Part shown: positions 24,401 through 35,219 of the stretch, piece after piece | Layout: every line of letters begins with the position of its first letter | Position numbering within the stretch: position 1 is the first letter of the stretch | Assembly: GCA_003439945.1 (NCBI GenBank) | Contig: QVRM01005430.1 | Coordinates: 62,001-126,000 of the forward strand | From: Dermanyssus gallinae | Taxonomy: Eukaryota > Arthropoda > Arachnida > Mesostigmata > Dermanyssidae | Direction of reading: 5' to 3' | Length of the DNA stretch: 64,000 bases | Notes under the pieces: generated by a model | Database searches by the model: none | Told to the model about the DNA's origin: nothing | Seen by the model: the letters and a program-made list of their open reading frames with translations, nothing else | Position numbers and translations under genes: made by a program

Positions 24401-24509
24401 TAACAGCAACAACAACGACAACAACAGCAGCAGCAATAACAACAGCGACATTAACGACGACGACGACGACAATGACGTAGACAGCAACAGCAGCAAGCAA
24501 TTCCATTGA
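18029..24509 (+). CDS. Divergent HMGB/Dsp1-like HMG-box protein with acidic Asn/Asp-rich tail
   Basis: Exons 18029-18331, 20867-21087 and 23933-24509 give about 366 residues. Residues 12-91 look like HMG box A (MFIDLVEKEF ... ISRCMDAWLVMESPLRAHFNRLA, compare the HMGB pattern FxxxCxxEH ... KCxERWKxMxxxEKxxFxxLA) but carry an Ala/Ser-rich insert of about 25 residues. Box B runs from about residue 134 (PKRVITAYFHFCREQR ... ELAKR / WKEMSPEQRVRYEQLAVEDK, then RRYEEQML) and is split by an intron after AAAAG. The following KRRRRW basic patch and Asn/Asp tail match the HMGB plan of two boxes, basic linker and acidic tail. HMGB proteins bind and bend DNA non-specifically in chromatin; Dsp1 is a fly co-repressor. 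That role here is inferred. Odd points: the box A insert, a weak exon 1 donor, and further acidic coding frames after the stop (24510-25093). Confidence 0.7.
18332..20866. other. HMG-box gene intron 1
   Basis: About 2.5 kb of AT-rich sequence with a (TA)n array at 20594-20625 and another at 20725-20759. Between the two arrays lies a copy of a small repeat (20652-20727). A minus-strand open frame at 19643-19900 shows no family resemblance. A small missing exon coding box A helix 3 could hide here but was not found. Confidence 0.5.
20661..20715 (+). repeat. Small dispersed repeat between (TA)n arrays, copy 1
   Basis: ACTAAAGCACTGTATTATGT, AGTTCCTATAATAAAC and TTTTGAAT also occur, slightly changed, at 21478-21532. 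Both copies are bordered by (TA)n. Confidence 0.7.
20867..21087 (+). CDS. HMG-box gene exon 2 (first half of box B)
   Basis: The acceptor is CATCCTGCCAG and the donor AAAAG/GTAGGT. The frame is fixed by PKRVITAYFHFCREQR and SLVDVTRELAK. The preceding 32 residues (AGSVRSWRARDERC...) are a linker with no clear motif. It ends in phase 2; the first base of exon 3 completes the Arg codon before Trp. Confidence 0.8.
21355..21476. repeat. Long compound (TA)n array
   Basis: Several TA runs separated by single TT/AAT interruptions, about 120 bp in all, in HMG-box gene intron 2. Borders the small repeat at 21478. Confidence 0.9.
21478..21532 (+). repeat. Small dispersed repeat, copy 2
   Basis: Matches 20661-20715 with a few substitutions (ACTAAAGCATTGTATTATGC). 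It begins directly at the end of the long (TA)n array. Confidence 0.7.
21640..22890 (+). mobile_element. R1/Jockey-group reverse transcriptase relic
   Basis: Frames in order read LNTLAKGYEAIMEDRLG, GLLSDNQYEFRKNRSGLTAI, KLTAGVPQESI (motif B, normally GVPQGS), then YLDVLLDKGLRDTNYF and, near 22640-22690, a CLTGH-like terminal domain with a Cys pattern before HTLLKY. This order matches R1-type LINEs. The FADD motif is missing, and frames change near 21890, 22110, 22160 and 22640, so the copy is dead. It lies in HMG-box gene intron 2. Confidence 0.65.
22891..23932. other. HMG-box gene intron 2, distal part
   Basis: No exon or known repeat recognised. The 3' end has a pyrimidine-rich stretch (23740-23790) some distance from the CCGCAG acceptor at 23932. 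Confidence 0.45.
23933..24509 (+). CDS. HMG-box gene exon 3 (second half of box B and Asn/Asp tail)
   Basis: Starts ATGGAAGG after CCGCAG; the leading A completes an Arg codon, giving RWKEMSPEQRVRYEQLA. After KRRRRWFTEEV come Asn, Ser and Asp runs coded by AAC/AGC/GAC repeats. An island, MALIEMYGTSSSQPEVAA, is not low complexity. TGA is at 24507-24509, inside a low-complexity stretch. Confidence 0.8.
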
Positions 24510-25093
24510 AATTGACGTCGACGACGACGACGACGACAACGATAACGAGTATCATGGCAAACGCAGGTCTGATCAAACGCTCCAAGACGCCCGTAGTTGT
24601 AGCCGCAGTAGTAACAGCAGTAGTAATAGCAGGAAGAGTAATAGCGTGAGTAGCAATGGTAGGCTGAGGTTCGGAGGAGCACGCAAGAAGCATCGAGACC
24701 ATGAAGAGGACGAAGATCTCACGGACGATGACCTCAACAGCGATGGAAACGACCTTGAACACTATAATGCCAAGCGCTACGGCAACGGCATGCGGAATGG
24801 ACAGCATAGTGATGAAGATGAGGATGATGATGATGAAGATCAAGGTGATGATGAGCATGAGGTCGAGGTCGATGATGATGACGATGAGGATGATAATGAC
24901 GATGATGGAGGTGGTAACGATGATGGAGACAACAGTAATGATGACGGCGACAACGATGATGGATGATGATGATATTGATGATATTAATGATGACGACGAC
25001 GACGACGAAAACAACAAAAAGGTAGGCGACGAAACAATGCATAGCAATGACGACGAAAGCTGTGATGGCAACCAAAACAACGGCGTGCAGTAG
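24510..25093 (+). pseudogene. Frameshifted continuation of the HMG-box acidic tail
   Basis: Directly after the stop at 24509, another frame continues with SNSIEIDVDDDDDDDN, a basic/Ser island (RLRFGGARKKHRD), and then Asp/Glu-rich sequence to a stop at 24966. A third frame carries DDDDIDDINDDDDDDENN to a stop at 25093. Codon-level bias to GAT/GAC/AAC and the KKHRD island suggest real coding sequence. Two frame changes, both in repeats, could be assembly indels, allelic slippage, or decay of the tail. Confidence 0.5.
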
Positions 25094-25858
25094 ACGCCAC
25101 GTTTGGCGCGTAACGTGAACGTGACGTGGTGACTTTTTGTTTGTCACGCTCGATTACGACTACCAATCAAGCGAACTGACATCGAGCGGACGGTGCATGA
25201 CGGTGTTTTAGCCGTCAAACTGTATGTACACACAGATTCGACACTTAGTTTCGGCGGCACATAGGCGCTCCCCCCATTATTGTGGGCTGGCAAAATGCTG
25301 CCGAAGCCGAATCTATACGATGCTTTTATAGACAGGACATATGTAGTTTTTATTAAATATAATACATACATGCATACATACATCCATATATATACATACA
25401 TTCACTCAAACTTCGATACATACACAAACCCATCCAAAGATCCCTTCTACGCGTTAGACCCGTCGACACGCCCGCAGTCCGTTGTAGAGCGTTGTTGAGG
25501 ACTCCCCGTAGAATTGAAGGTATTTACAGGTTTGATTTAGTTTTTGCTATAGAGATTTTAGTAGTTTTCGCCGTGGCTAGGACTTTAGGCCCATGTTCGC
25601 CGATTAGCATGTAGGCGGTAGAAGAAGAGTATACTGTTTAATAAACGTATGTGCACGATCGCCGAACGCCGTTGTACAATTTACGCTAAGCAATACAAAA
25701 TGCTGAGTTGCAGCCCCATTCGGCTGTGATCGTTGGTTTTTGAAAATGTGCGTTACTCTCTCCTGCCGAGTTACTGCTATAGTTTACTATGCGCGCTATG
25801 CATGCGAATATGAAACCCATATACGATTAGGTAGAAATTCCATGTATATATATATATA
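25094..25858. other. Probable 3' flank of the HMG-box gene
   Basis: No further exon recognised. It contains a CATACATACA-type simple repeat (25366-25430), AATAAA-like sequence near 25640 and a short (TA)n at 25846-25858 that borders a mariner end. Confidence 0.4.
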
Positions 25859-25859
25859 C

Positions 25860-26560
25860 AGGTAGTTCAACAAGTTCTTAAAATGAAAACCAAGAATTTT
25901 CCAAATCTTGTTTTTAATTTATTCTTATTCGATATACTCCCTGAGAAGCTCAATACACTTTTCCCATTAAGATTTCAGAGCATTTATATCTCTTGAGTAG
26001 AATCCCGCGTCTTTAGAGTGAAGATAGGCATTGACAGCAGCCTTAACATCTTCATTGCTGGAAAAACGCTTTCCACCGAGACTATTCTTCATATGTCCGA
26101 AGGGGAAATAGTCAGAGGGGGCCAGGTCTGGAGAATAGAAAGGTTGTTCAATAGTTCGAACTCAGTTGGGCCAGTTTTGCCGATGCTTGCCGCGACTTGT
26201 GTGCAGGAGCATTGTCCTGGGGAGACAGGACAACCTTCTTCTGCAAAGCGAACCGTTTCACGATGAGTTCTTGCTTCAGGCCAACAGTCTTGCATAATAT
26301 TCTCCAGTGATCGTTTTACCGGCTTTCAAGGTAGTCGACCAGAATTATTCCACGTTGGTCCCAAAAAACCGTAGCCATCATCTTTCCTGGCCGATGCCGT
26401 TGTCCGCACCCTCTTCGGAGGTCCTTCACCAGGTGCACACCATTGGCGAGATGCTTCTTAGGTCTCGGAAGTGTAATGATGGACCCAGCAATATGCGCCA
26501 AAATTCGAATTCTGAAAAGTTCATTTTACGAACCTGTTGAACTGCCTGTACACATACGTT
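25860..26560 (-). mobile_element. mariner transposase relic (DD34D type), 5'-truncated
   Basis: Minus-strand reading includes KMMATVFWDQRGIILVDYLE, SPQDNAPAHKSRQ (second catalytic Asp), YSPDLAPSDYF (third catalytic Asp) and LGGKRFSSNEDV, the normal mariner order. In-frame stops occur near the C-terminus and a frame change lies near 26290. The N-terminal DNA-binding part is not seen. The end at 25860 (CAGGTAGTTCAACAAG) abuts (TA)n, fitting TA target choice. Confidence 0.8.
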
Positions 26561-26564
26561 GTCA

Positions 26565-26669
26565 TCTTAGGCTTTACAGCAACCACGATTTGTCCCCTTT
26601 CTACTTTCCGTCCACTAAATAACTTAGCTGCTGGTACGGCTGTTTTTTCTTCGCAATTGGTCAATGTAC

Positions 26670-26702
<33 letters not shown>

Positions 26703-29063
26703 CGAGCCCATTTCTACAAACTATTTGTTAGTTGCTTGTCAGTTACTTACGTCTTATTTGTGTTGCTATACAGCCTATACAGAGCAGTTGCTTTACAGAA
26801 GAGAAGTGAAAAAGAGGGTATTGCATGTACACCATGTCCGAAAATGTTTTTACAAACAACGGAAACAAATACGATATGGGTTATCACTAATTTAACATCA
26901 GATTTAGCAATGTAATAAAAACATTTTGATGGCTCGCAAATCCGTTCCCTGCGTGGAGCAGACCATAGATGTAATATATTGAGTTTAATTCATGTGAACA
27001 CAAACATATGGCATGAGAACAAAGTTGGTGAACGTGGACTAGCAGGGCATAGGATGACAAGGCAGACCAGCATTTTACCAACTAGTTGAAGTAGTTGGGC
27101 ACCGTCGAACAATGCAAAGTGTTATCGAGAAACCATAGACGCTATTGTCGTGAAGCATCCTGTCCCTTCAATTTCTCGGAACCGACAGGCTGCAATGAGG
27201 CCCGGACTACCATCGCTCGCTGATACCTTTCCCCCAGTGATAGCGCTCGCGGCGCCTATGTCAAGCATGACAGGTTGCAGCAGTGTCAAATGAAATTTGA
27301 TAATCCCTTGCATCCATTAATTCGTAGCTAATACTAATCCAGATGACCTAGATGCTCTAGAGTCTTGGAAAGCCTTTTTTTCTGGCTCTCCCGGCGAGGT
27401 ATCCTAGGCGGCGTTTAAAATGTCTTATTTTTCTCTAATAAAAATTAAGTTACTCTGCACAACTTCCAGCGAGAATGAAGGACAATCGTGTTTCGAAGAG
27501 ATCTGGTTGACCCTTGAGCATAAGTCCCATCCCTGAGTGTGTTCTAGAACATTGAAAAAAGGGTATGATAAAGGCCCATAATATCCTGAAACGCCCCTTG
27601 GACTCACCAGAGAATGTGCTCGGTGAGTATATTATGATTTTGCACTTGAGCCCCACGCTTATTCACCTGACTTGGGCAAGATGACATCATCATAAACATT
27701 GCACAAGCTTTAAATATTCTGCGTAGATGGCGCAGTAACTAGGACTGTGCGCTTAAGCATTTCTCAATGAGCCTGTGAAACTCAATTTCATAAACACAAT
27801 CTTTACGTCATGTAATTTCCGATTCTACCATTTTTATATCGATACATAGCCCATTCATTGACCTCATAATATTCCCACCCCCTTGGGGCGGAGGTAGTAG
27901 TGAGAGACGTGGCCTAGGGGTTAGTTTGCCACAGTTTTGTTACAGGCTGCAGACCTTCTTTTAATCTGCTGATAGGCTGATACCAAAAGCGACTCCCTCT
28001 ATATAATGTTGAGTCACAAAGTTTCAATATAGCCTCTCTCTGTGTAGTCTTAATGCTTCTAATATGTCGCGATTAAAATGGGTTAATTGCACTGCCCTAG
28101 GTTGTGTGAGGTAGTACAGCCATAGATAAGCCGCTTTTGGACACCCCAATAGCCTTTATATCAAGCATGGTTCTTCACCTTAGTTTAGTTACTACCTTTA
28201 GTTGTGTTTTGGCTCACGACAACTCCTTGAAAGAACATTGGATTGCCACACTGTTGTTAGGCATCTCATTAAACAACTTCTTGACAGGGGTGACGCCGAT
28301 AATGTCGATCTGTATCGGTCCCGTAAAACCGCCTGCTAAAGTAGATATTACTAAAGCCCTTCCTATTATAGTAACATCATCAAAACGACTTCGGCCACAA
28401 CTGCTTCTATTTTAACTGCCGCTAAACTGTTCGACATTGTTCGAACTGCCAAACTGCTAAAAACCTGCCTATTCCTCTGTTCTTCATCTTCGTCTTCAAA
28501 GCAAGGTGGAGCGAACGCGGACAAAGCTAAGACCACGGACCTCTCGGCTGCTGCTGCTGCCACTTTTGATATGCTGCTACAGCTGCTGCTGCAGGTGTTG
28601 ATGTGGTCCGTATCTATTTTGTGGCGATCTCTAAAACCACCTCTAAACGCTCTCAAGATGTGTTGGAACCTTATTTTCCCCGGATCCCGTATCTTCTCAT
28701 CCTCGATCTTTTTTCTCTGGCTGTTTCCTCTATTTGACACAATTGTTGTTGTCCGCCAATTGCCCTCCCACCGCCCGTTTCCTCGCGCCGACCATCCCAC
28801 CGCTTGGTCCCTCTTTAGCTTCTAAGGGAAGCGAGAGCTAACGAGAGCGCGAGACAAAGAATGCGCCACGGGCTCTTCCCGTCCAAGATTTTCGATTTCG
28901 AATTGCAACACATAAAAATAAGGACAAACTCGAAAATAGATCGAATCGTTTCCTGTTTGGAGCCGTTTTTCGTCGTTCGACGTGCACGACCGGCCATTCG
29001 GCCAACATTTGCTTCGCCGACGACAGGCGCGACGTGGACAGCAGCAACAACAACAACAACACC

Positions 29064-29098
<35 letters not shown>

Positions 29099-29300
29099 AA
29101 ACAGCCGCCACCTAAACAACAACAGCAACTGTAATAACAACAACACCAACATCATTACAGCAACAACAAGAACCACCTTCGGAAGGACCGTTACCGGGCT
29201 CTCCTTGTTTCGAGCTTAATTGTTGTCATCGTCTTTGGTGATGCTTTCATTGATGATGTTTCGATCCCTGTTGTTGATCGAATTTTCTTTGAGCGATGCT
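26565..29300. other. Gene-poor stretch with low-complexity tracts
   Basis: Includes a (TA)n array at 26669-26702. From about 28430 to 29220 the base composition becomes less AT-rich, with CTG and CAA repeats that create artificial Leu, Thr and Asn-rich frames on both strands. No conserved protein domain could be read. A promoter or 5' UTR of an unseen gene is possible but unsupported. Confidence 0.35.
29039..29165. repeat. (CAA)n-rich microsatellite
   Basis: Runs of CAA/ACA interrupted by GCC and CTGTAAT. It gives poly-Asn, poly-Thr and poly-Gln frames on the plus strand, none with flanking coding evidence. Confidence 0.8.
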
Positions 29301-29319
29301 CATTGAGAATAGATGATAA

Positions 29320-29490
29320 ACCATAGACCGCTGCTGAGAGTCAGCGGCCATGCTGCCACAAGGACTGTTAGGGAAACCCTAGATATCTTAACATGTCCGG
29401 CCCTCGGTGCATTGAAGATATACCTCAGGTTAAGTTCCAAGCCCGTAGGGGACGGAGGATAGTCGAGAATTAAAAACAACCTCCTTAAAA
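29320..29490 (-). repeat. Dispersed repeat with conserved reading frame, copy 1
   Basis: Matches 58838-59003 over about 165 bp. On the minus strand both copies keep the same frame: LILDYPPSPTGLEL and YIFNAPRAGHVKISRV here, LILDHPPSPTNLEL and YIFNAPRAGYVEISRV there. Probably the coding end of an unidentified transposon. Confidence 0.7.
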
Positions 29491-30712
29491 AATGTTTTTT
29501 TTTAAATTCATTGTTGATGTTGATGACGTTGTTCTTGTTGTTTTTGCTGCTGTTGCTGCAGCAGCTCACTATTACCGGTGTCGTTGCCGTTGCTGTTTCA
29601 AGTAGCACAGCTAGCTCGTGTTGGGAAGCGACAGCTAAACGCGATGCAAAAATACCTGGATTCAGTGGGTGGGCGCAAGTGTACGTGCAAGAAGAAACTA
29701 AAAGAGAAATTGGAATTCGTGGATGTCGGTTTGCGATTTTTCTCGATAATCATTCTGTCTGAATGCGACCACCAACGTCTGTGTTGAGATTGCCGCTCAT
29801 ACAGGCTGGTACGGTTTCTGACCTATACTGTAGAGCGTTATCGTATTGCGTGGACTGCGGTGAACTTAAAACAACACTGATAATAATGTATGTAAATGAC
29901 GATGTCTTAAGTCTGACAACCAACACATTTTATCGCCACTTTTTCAAACTTAAAAATTAGACCTACATAACCCTGGCCGTTTTCAGACACGGGTATATGT
30001 TGGACAGTTGATAAAAATAAATAAAACAATATACGATTTTAAATAATTATATTTGCCTTTGCCCTACGTAGTGGTTACCGTTGTTGACCCAATTTATGTA
30101 CCCAAATGGTACGCTAGTAGTCCATTAATATGAAACAACAATATGTTTTTTTTAACCTAAAACTTATTTTAACTCGGAAAAAGCTGTTCAATATTGAAAA
30201 AAAATAACTTCCTCTAATGCTTTATTCACAGCCAATCCTGACAACTTGCCGCTGAAAACTGAGTGTTGGCTTGCCAGATCTATACATGATCGTGATGATT
30301 AAGATGACAGTCTAACCAGTAGGAATTTCAGTAGTAAATGCATTAGTAATTTACCAACTAGTAGTAGTAGGTAGTAGTAGTAGGAGTGCAGTTTTAGTAG
30401 CTATGGCAAATTCAACGTCAAGCAAACAAACAAACCATCTCTAGGGTGCAGCGGCCGTGTAGGGACGTATGCCGTATGCCGCCGTATTTCATATATCATC
30501 TGGATATCTCGAGTGGCTCGACTGAATCGGTCTGCCCTCGTTCGACTCTCGACGCTCGCCGCTGGTCTCCAACGCGAACACGGGCCAATTCGGCGATGAG
30601 ATTTAACCATCTTCGTCCGACTCGCGTAACTCTGTTGTAGTACGAAGCGAGATGAGATGGTGGCTATCTGGCTTGTATGTACCTTGTTGTTCGACTTTCT
30701 GCTCTCTCTCTC

Positions 30713-30716
<4 letters not shown>
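29491..30716. other. No gene recognised
   Basis: A GTT/CTG-rich tract at 29505-29560 and a GC-richer patch at 30440-30660 are present. Open frames there lack family resemblance. Confidence 0.35.

Positions 30717-30750
<34 letters not shown>
30717..30750. repeat. (TA)n microsatellite bordering a retrotransposon 3' end
   Basis: About 16 TA units next to the reverse-oriented R2-like 3' end at 30751. Confidence 0.9.
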
Positions 30751-30752
<2 letters not shown>

Positions 30753-30820
30753 AAAAATATTGTGATGATTTATTAATCATTTAGAATACGTTTGCACACT
30801 CGGCAGTACTCGCCTGATAT
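30751..30820 (-). mobile_element. 70-bp 3'-end copy of the R2-like element at 47293-50264
   Basis: On the minus strand it reads GGCGAGTACTGCCGAGTGTG, then CAAACGTATT, AATGATTAATAAATCATCAC and AATATTTTTT, nearly identical to 50203-50264. Its 3' end abuts (TA)n, exactly as the large copy does. A severely 5'-truncated insertion. Confidence 0.8.
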
Positions 30821-31936
30821 AAATAAATATATATATCTCCTTGGTCTTGTAAGAGCTTATCGCCATCTGCTGTAGATCAAACCTGCCAGTAGTTTCTGAG
30901 TTTCCACTTGAGGGGGCAAAATATTGCAGTCGCACTTGCCCGAGGGGTTGGTCAACAACGCTACTAATTAGGGCGCGCTCCCGGTGCCGCTTTCGCCGTT
31001 GGCAAGAACTGTCGCGTCTGTTCCAAAATGCTAATTCGACACTGCATTAGCATCATCGTGTCGATGGTGCTGGTTGAGCTGGTTGTTGTCGTTGTCGTCG
31101 TACGCTCTAAGCAGCTCCGAGAAGAGACCTTATTTGCTGACCGATCTATCAACGCCAGCCGTCCATGTCGATGCTAATAATTTACAAGAATATCTTCGTA
31201 GTAGAAGAACCTTAGTTGTTTCTGCAGTTTTCCTTTGGGCATCTTGGGTCATGTTTCTCTCTCTCTATGTATGTATATATATATATATATATATCACGTT
31301 ATATCGATGTATCTCCTCTCTCTGTCTCTCTCTTGCAATTCCGTTTATTTATGTCTTCTTCGCTGGCTCCCACATTCGTTCCCTCTGTTCCCACTGCGAC
31401 GCATCGATTCCAACAGACTCCTCGCCAAGAGGGGGGGGGAGACTAAGGAGTGTCCCGGAGCAGGACACGGACCTTCATATATCAACGTTGAACTTGCTAC
31501 TGTACAGGTCACGGTACGTGAGCATGTATATACTGCATTAGCTGTAGCTGCATTAGTGCATACAAAGCTCGCTGTGGATCGGGATGGAGACAAGCAGACG
31601 TTGACATCGCCGACAGTCGAAGTGTCCGCTGTTGATAGGAGTGCTCTACGGCTTAGCATATGCATCCTTAGCAGGTCACTTGTACCCGGTCTAAGCGGTA
31701 GTCACCGTAGCGTCGTTATACAGTCGCACACATAGATCCAAACGCTGGCTTCGACCAGCTACCACACGACGTTTCAAGACTTAAAACAGCGGAAACCATG
31801 TGTTAGGTCTTGCCTACGTTAGTCTTGGGAAAAAAATCTGTCGTAAAAATTCGCCTACAAAAAACTTGATATATACGTGACTGGTGGTGTCGAGCTATAT
31901 TGAACTTTATGTTTAGAGATCCGACTCATTGCCGTA

Positions 31937-31980
<44 letters not shown>

Positions 31981-33170
31981 GCAATACCCTTTTCTGCAAA
32001 ATACTCTTAACAGATCAAACGTTGGAAATTGTTAATGACGGAAATTTTAAGCTAAATATTAAATTATTTATGGTGCATAATTTGCCGTTCGGAAATATAT
32101 AGTTGACATTAAATAATAAAGACGCTCCACGAAAAATTCGCACACAATCATGTCGTATAGCACAGTATCACATATCCTACTGAACCTATAATACTAACGC
32201 ATCCTTCATTACTAAAACAGTTCAGTTTCATGCATAGGTAATAGTAATAACTCATGTCCAGTTATTTGGCAGACTAGCGAGCGATTTATTTGCTAAATTC
32301 TGTAAGCAAAAAGAGAGTCAGTATAGTCCTCAACTAGAAATGTAAAATTTCTGTGTTCTTACAAAGTTCTCTATGGGCTCAATTTAAGTCTACTACATCC
32401 GCTTTACGATTAAGTGCTAAGTCTTTAATAAGTATCCGCTCCCCGCACATCTCTAAAGCAAGTGTGCTCTTTGAAAGTCTTAACAGTCGCTTAACGCAGC
32501 AGGCCTTCAGTCTGTCGATGCTTTTTAAATTGCTCAATATTATATAGAGTGGGGATTGTGGGCAGTATATTTGCTTTAGGATACGCTGATCGCAAACCAA
32601 TTCAGAGCTGATAAATAACATCATATTGCCTATTAAAAACATTTCAGTCTTGGCAAAGTGGCGTATTGATTTGAGTGGCTCCCCCAACTGTTGTAACCGA
32701 TGCTAAAAAGAAAAATCCTTGACTTAATTGGCCGCATCTTAAACTTGTTTTGCCACGGGAAAATTTCTTGAAAACATGTATTGCGTAACAAAAACATCAT
32801 CTGAAGACGAGCGCAACTCCTTCGATTAACATAATAGACTACGTCCAAAAAAATAATATTAACTTAATCCAACCACAGTCGGACTCTCCCCAGGATGTGT
32901 ATGTATACTCCTCCACCATTCTTAGTGGTTACTTCAGAGGGCCGGAATAGAGATTTGCCCGGATTTGGCCATGTAGGATTTTTACGATATCTATCTACTT
33001 ATAGTTAGAGATATATGCACCATTATCACATCTATAACGCCAGTGCATACATGCTATATATGTGCAAACAGATTTTGCTATATATGTATTAGGCTACTCT
33101 CCAGCAACAAACTAAGGTAAGTACTATAAGCAACAACCTAAGGAGCATATAAGCATCCGTCACACAAACC
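30821..33170. other. No gene recognised
   Basis: Contains (TA)n at 31272-31293 and 31940-31977, a CT-rich tract (31255-31335), and GC-mixed sequence at 31380-31740 with an open plus-strand frame that shows no family resemblance. Confidence 0.35.
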
Positions 33171-33420
33171 GAGCAAGATGGCTTAGTGGCAAAGCCTTTG
33201 CCTTGCATTCAGGAGGACAGGGTTCTAGACCCAGACCGGCCACTCTTAAATTGGTTGGCATGGTTTTCAATTTAGACAAGGTAGAGTGCCGGAGTGGATT
33301 AAAAATTAGCCATGTCATGAAAAACCGTACACGGGCATCAGTCTTGCGGAAAAAAATCTTAAAAAACATATATGCATCACATGATACTCCATTCAAGCCG
33401 CTATAACCATATAATTTTGT
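33171..33420 (+). repeat. tRNA-derived SINE-like unit (Ala-tRNA-like head)
   Basis: A-box ATGGCTTAGTGGC (33179-33191) and B-box GGGTTCTAGACCC (33220-33232) frame CCTTGCATTCAGGAGG, similar to the anticodon arm of a tRNA-Ala(TGC). About 180 bp of unrelated body follows. Mismatched stems make a working tRNA unlikely. Confidence 0.5.
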
Positions 33421-33429
33421 TATATTATA

Positions 33430-33960
33430 ATTTTGGAGTGAAAAAATGTCATGGGTTCACTAACCCAGCATTAGCCCATTCATAGTGCCCCGAACAGATG
33501 CTGCATTTTCTCGATGTATATCAAGCGACAGCTTCTGACCCAATAATCTGGATGCTCACGAGTCTCCCATCAAAACAATTAAGGCTTCTACTCACGAGCT
33601 GAATCGGTTTCAAGTGTAAGGGTGCCCGCATGTCCCATAGTGTCGAACGTCAGCGGACAACATTGGTGCGAATAACCAACGCCAGAGTATTTACTGCATT
33701 TGTTAGCCTCTGCTAACCAGGAGGCATGACCCGCTCGGTCCGTGACTACACCGGCCATCGAAGTGGCTAATGAGTCGGTTACAGTTTCGTCCCAAAGAGG
33801 CATGCGGCCACGCTCCAAGGGGCGTCAGAGTCGGACCGTCAGGTTATTTCCCATTGTTTCTGGTTAGACCCGGGGGTGTGAATACCGTAGCCAATAGGGC
33901 CATGATGGGCCAACGCATCCGCAAGATCACCACAACGACATCGGTGATGCACGACTAGGT
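33430..33960 (-). mobile_element. RLE-type retrotransposon C-terminal fragment
   Basis: Minus-strand reading holds MERGRMPLWDETVTDSLA, HASWLAEANKCSKYSGV and a CPLTFDTMG segment, parallel to the copy at 2565-3545 (MLVWDATVTESLA, EANKCRKYSSV, CPLAFETMG). The W-D-E-T-V and K..KY residues of the endonuclease-like motif are recognisable. Frames are broken at both ends. Confidence 0.7.
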
Positions 33961-33964
33961 AAAC

Positions 33965-35215
33965 GCCAAGCCGCATCCCTATGCTTGTGCGCTCGTCGTC
34001 CAAAAGAATCGATGTTATTTTAACCCTAGAACGACTCTGAACAAAAATGCACGAACAAGAATGAGCATGTTAAGTAAGCAAAATTCGTCGAGTCTTACTG
34101 AGCGCACCTTTTAAACCCACCTCTCGACAATGTGGAGATCCCTTAGAGTTGCCGCTTTAGAAGCCATAGGAAACTAGAGTACATTCACGGCTTCAAATAG
34201 TAATTTCACAACGGTACTAGCATAGACGACGGAAAGCTTTTACACTGCCAAATCTTTTTCTGCACAAACCGGGCATTGCCCAGCTAGAAAATTGCAACCT
34301 GTCGTTTTCTATTCTCAAATCCATCAACCAAACCAGGCCAAGTAACCTGTGCCCAACACGAACTTTCAGTTTTTCACAGCAAGCTACAATAATAGCTTTG
34401 TTTTATGTTCTATACTAATATGGATGTGTATATATATGTTTACAGCTGATATAGGATGATCTCGGCGTAATCGGTCGGCATACATTTGATCCTGTTAAGC
34501 CAGTATTTCTAAATGTGGTCTTAAAAAGTCTAAAAAATCAGCAGTACAAGATGTGTAAGCCTAAAATTAAGTCTTACACATCTTGTACTGCAGCTTCTAC
34601 GTTCACCTGCTCGCTCATGTTTTGCTGTTTGTGTGGTATCGTGAACAATCAGTCCGTGTAACGCAATGTCATCTACATATGTGTGTTGTCTTAGAAGTGA
34701 GCAGCTACGACGTGAACCGAACATACGAGTATTTGTGGTCGCGGGATATCGTAGGCGGCCTTGGGCAGCATGGTTTCTCGTGCGCTCCGAGTATTGGCTA
34801 CGAAGATATGGACTATGAATAAAGCAAAACAAATAATATTAGGACGAAGAGAAACGAAGATTTTGCCGTTGTATATGCCTACACTTTTCCAAACACAAGA
34901 CTGACATCTTCCGTTCCTAAGGCCCTAATCTTTCAGCAATTCTTCTTCGCAAAGCAGCGGTGGCCATTCCTTCTAGATTCGTCAGCGAAAAGCTATAGAC
35001 ATAGAAGAACTTACTTGTCCTTAATGTTGGCTGGTCAGAAACTATAGTAGGCCATCATTTCTTCCTCCTGAGCTTCAGCCAGACACGAGCGTTTTCATAC
35101 TGAACTTCTTGTATCGAACTTCGCTAGCTGATACATGTAATAGCAGAACTGTGCCCAACTAGATTTAATAAACCAACGAAGATGAACAGAATCAAGCAAA
35201 GCAAGCGTTGGATCT
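33965..35215. other. No gene recognised
   Basis: AT-rich sequence. The only structure is the 19-bp perfect hairpin at 34541-34591, listed separately. Confidence 0.35.
34541..34591. repeat. Perfect 19-bp inverted repeat (hairpin), 13-nt loop
   Basis: Arms GCAGTACAAGATGTGTAAG (34541-34559) and its exact complement (34573-34591) are separated by 13 nt. The stem is too short for a standard animal pre-miRNA unless flanking pairing extends it; none is evident. Confidence 0.85.
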
Positions 35216-35219
35216 GCAC

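Noticed and set aside
24451..25080. Long minus-strand frame rich in Ile, Val and Ser
   Set aside because: It is the antisense of the Asp/Asn repeat tail of the HMG-box gene; GAT/GAC repeats automatically give ATC/GTC codons. No start, domain or splice support.
28838..29219. Overlapping Leu-, Val-, Thr- and Asn-rich frames
   Set aside because: All arise from the (CAA)n/(TTG)n microsatellite; every frame is open because the repeat lacks stops.
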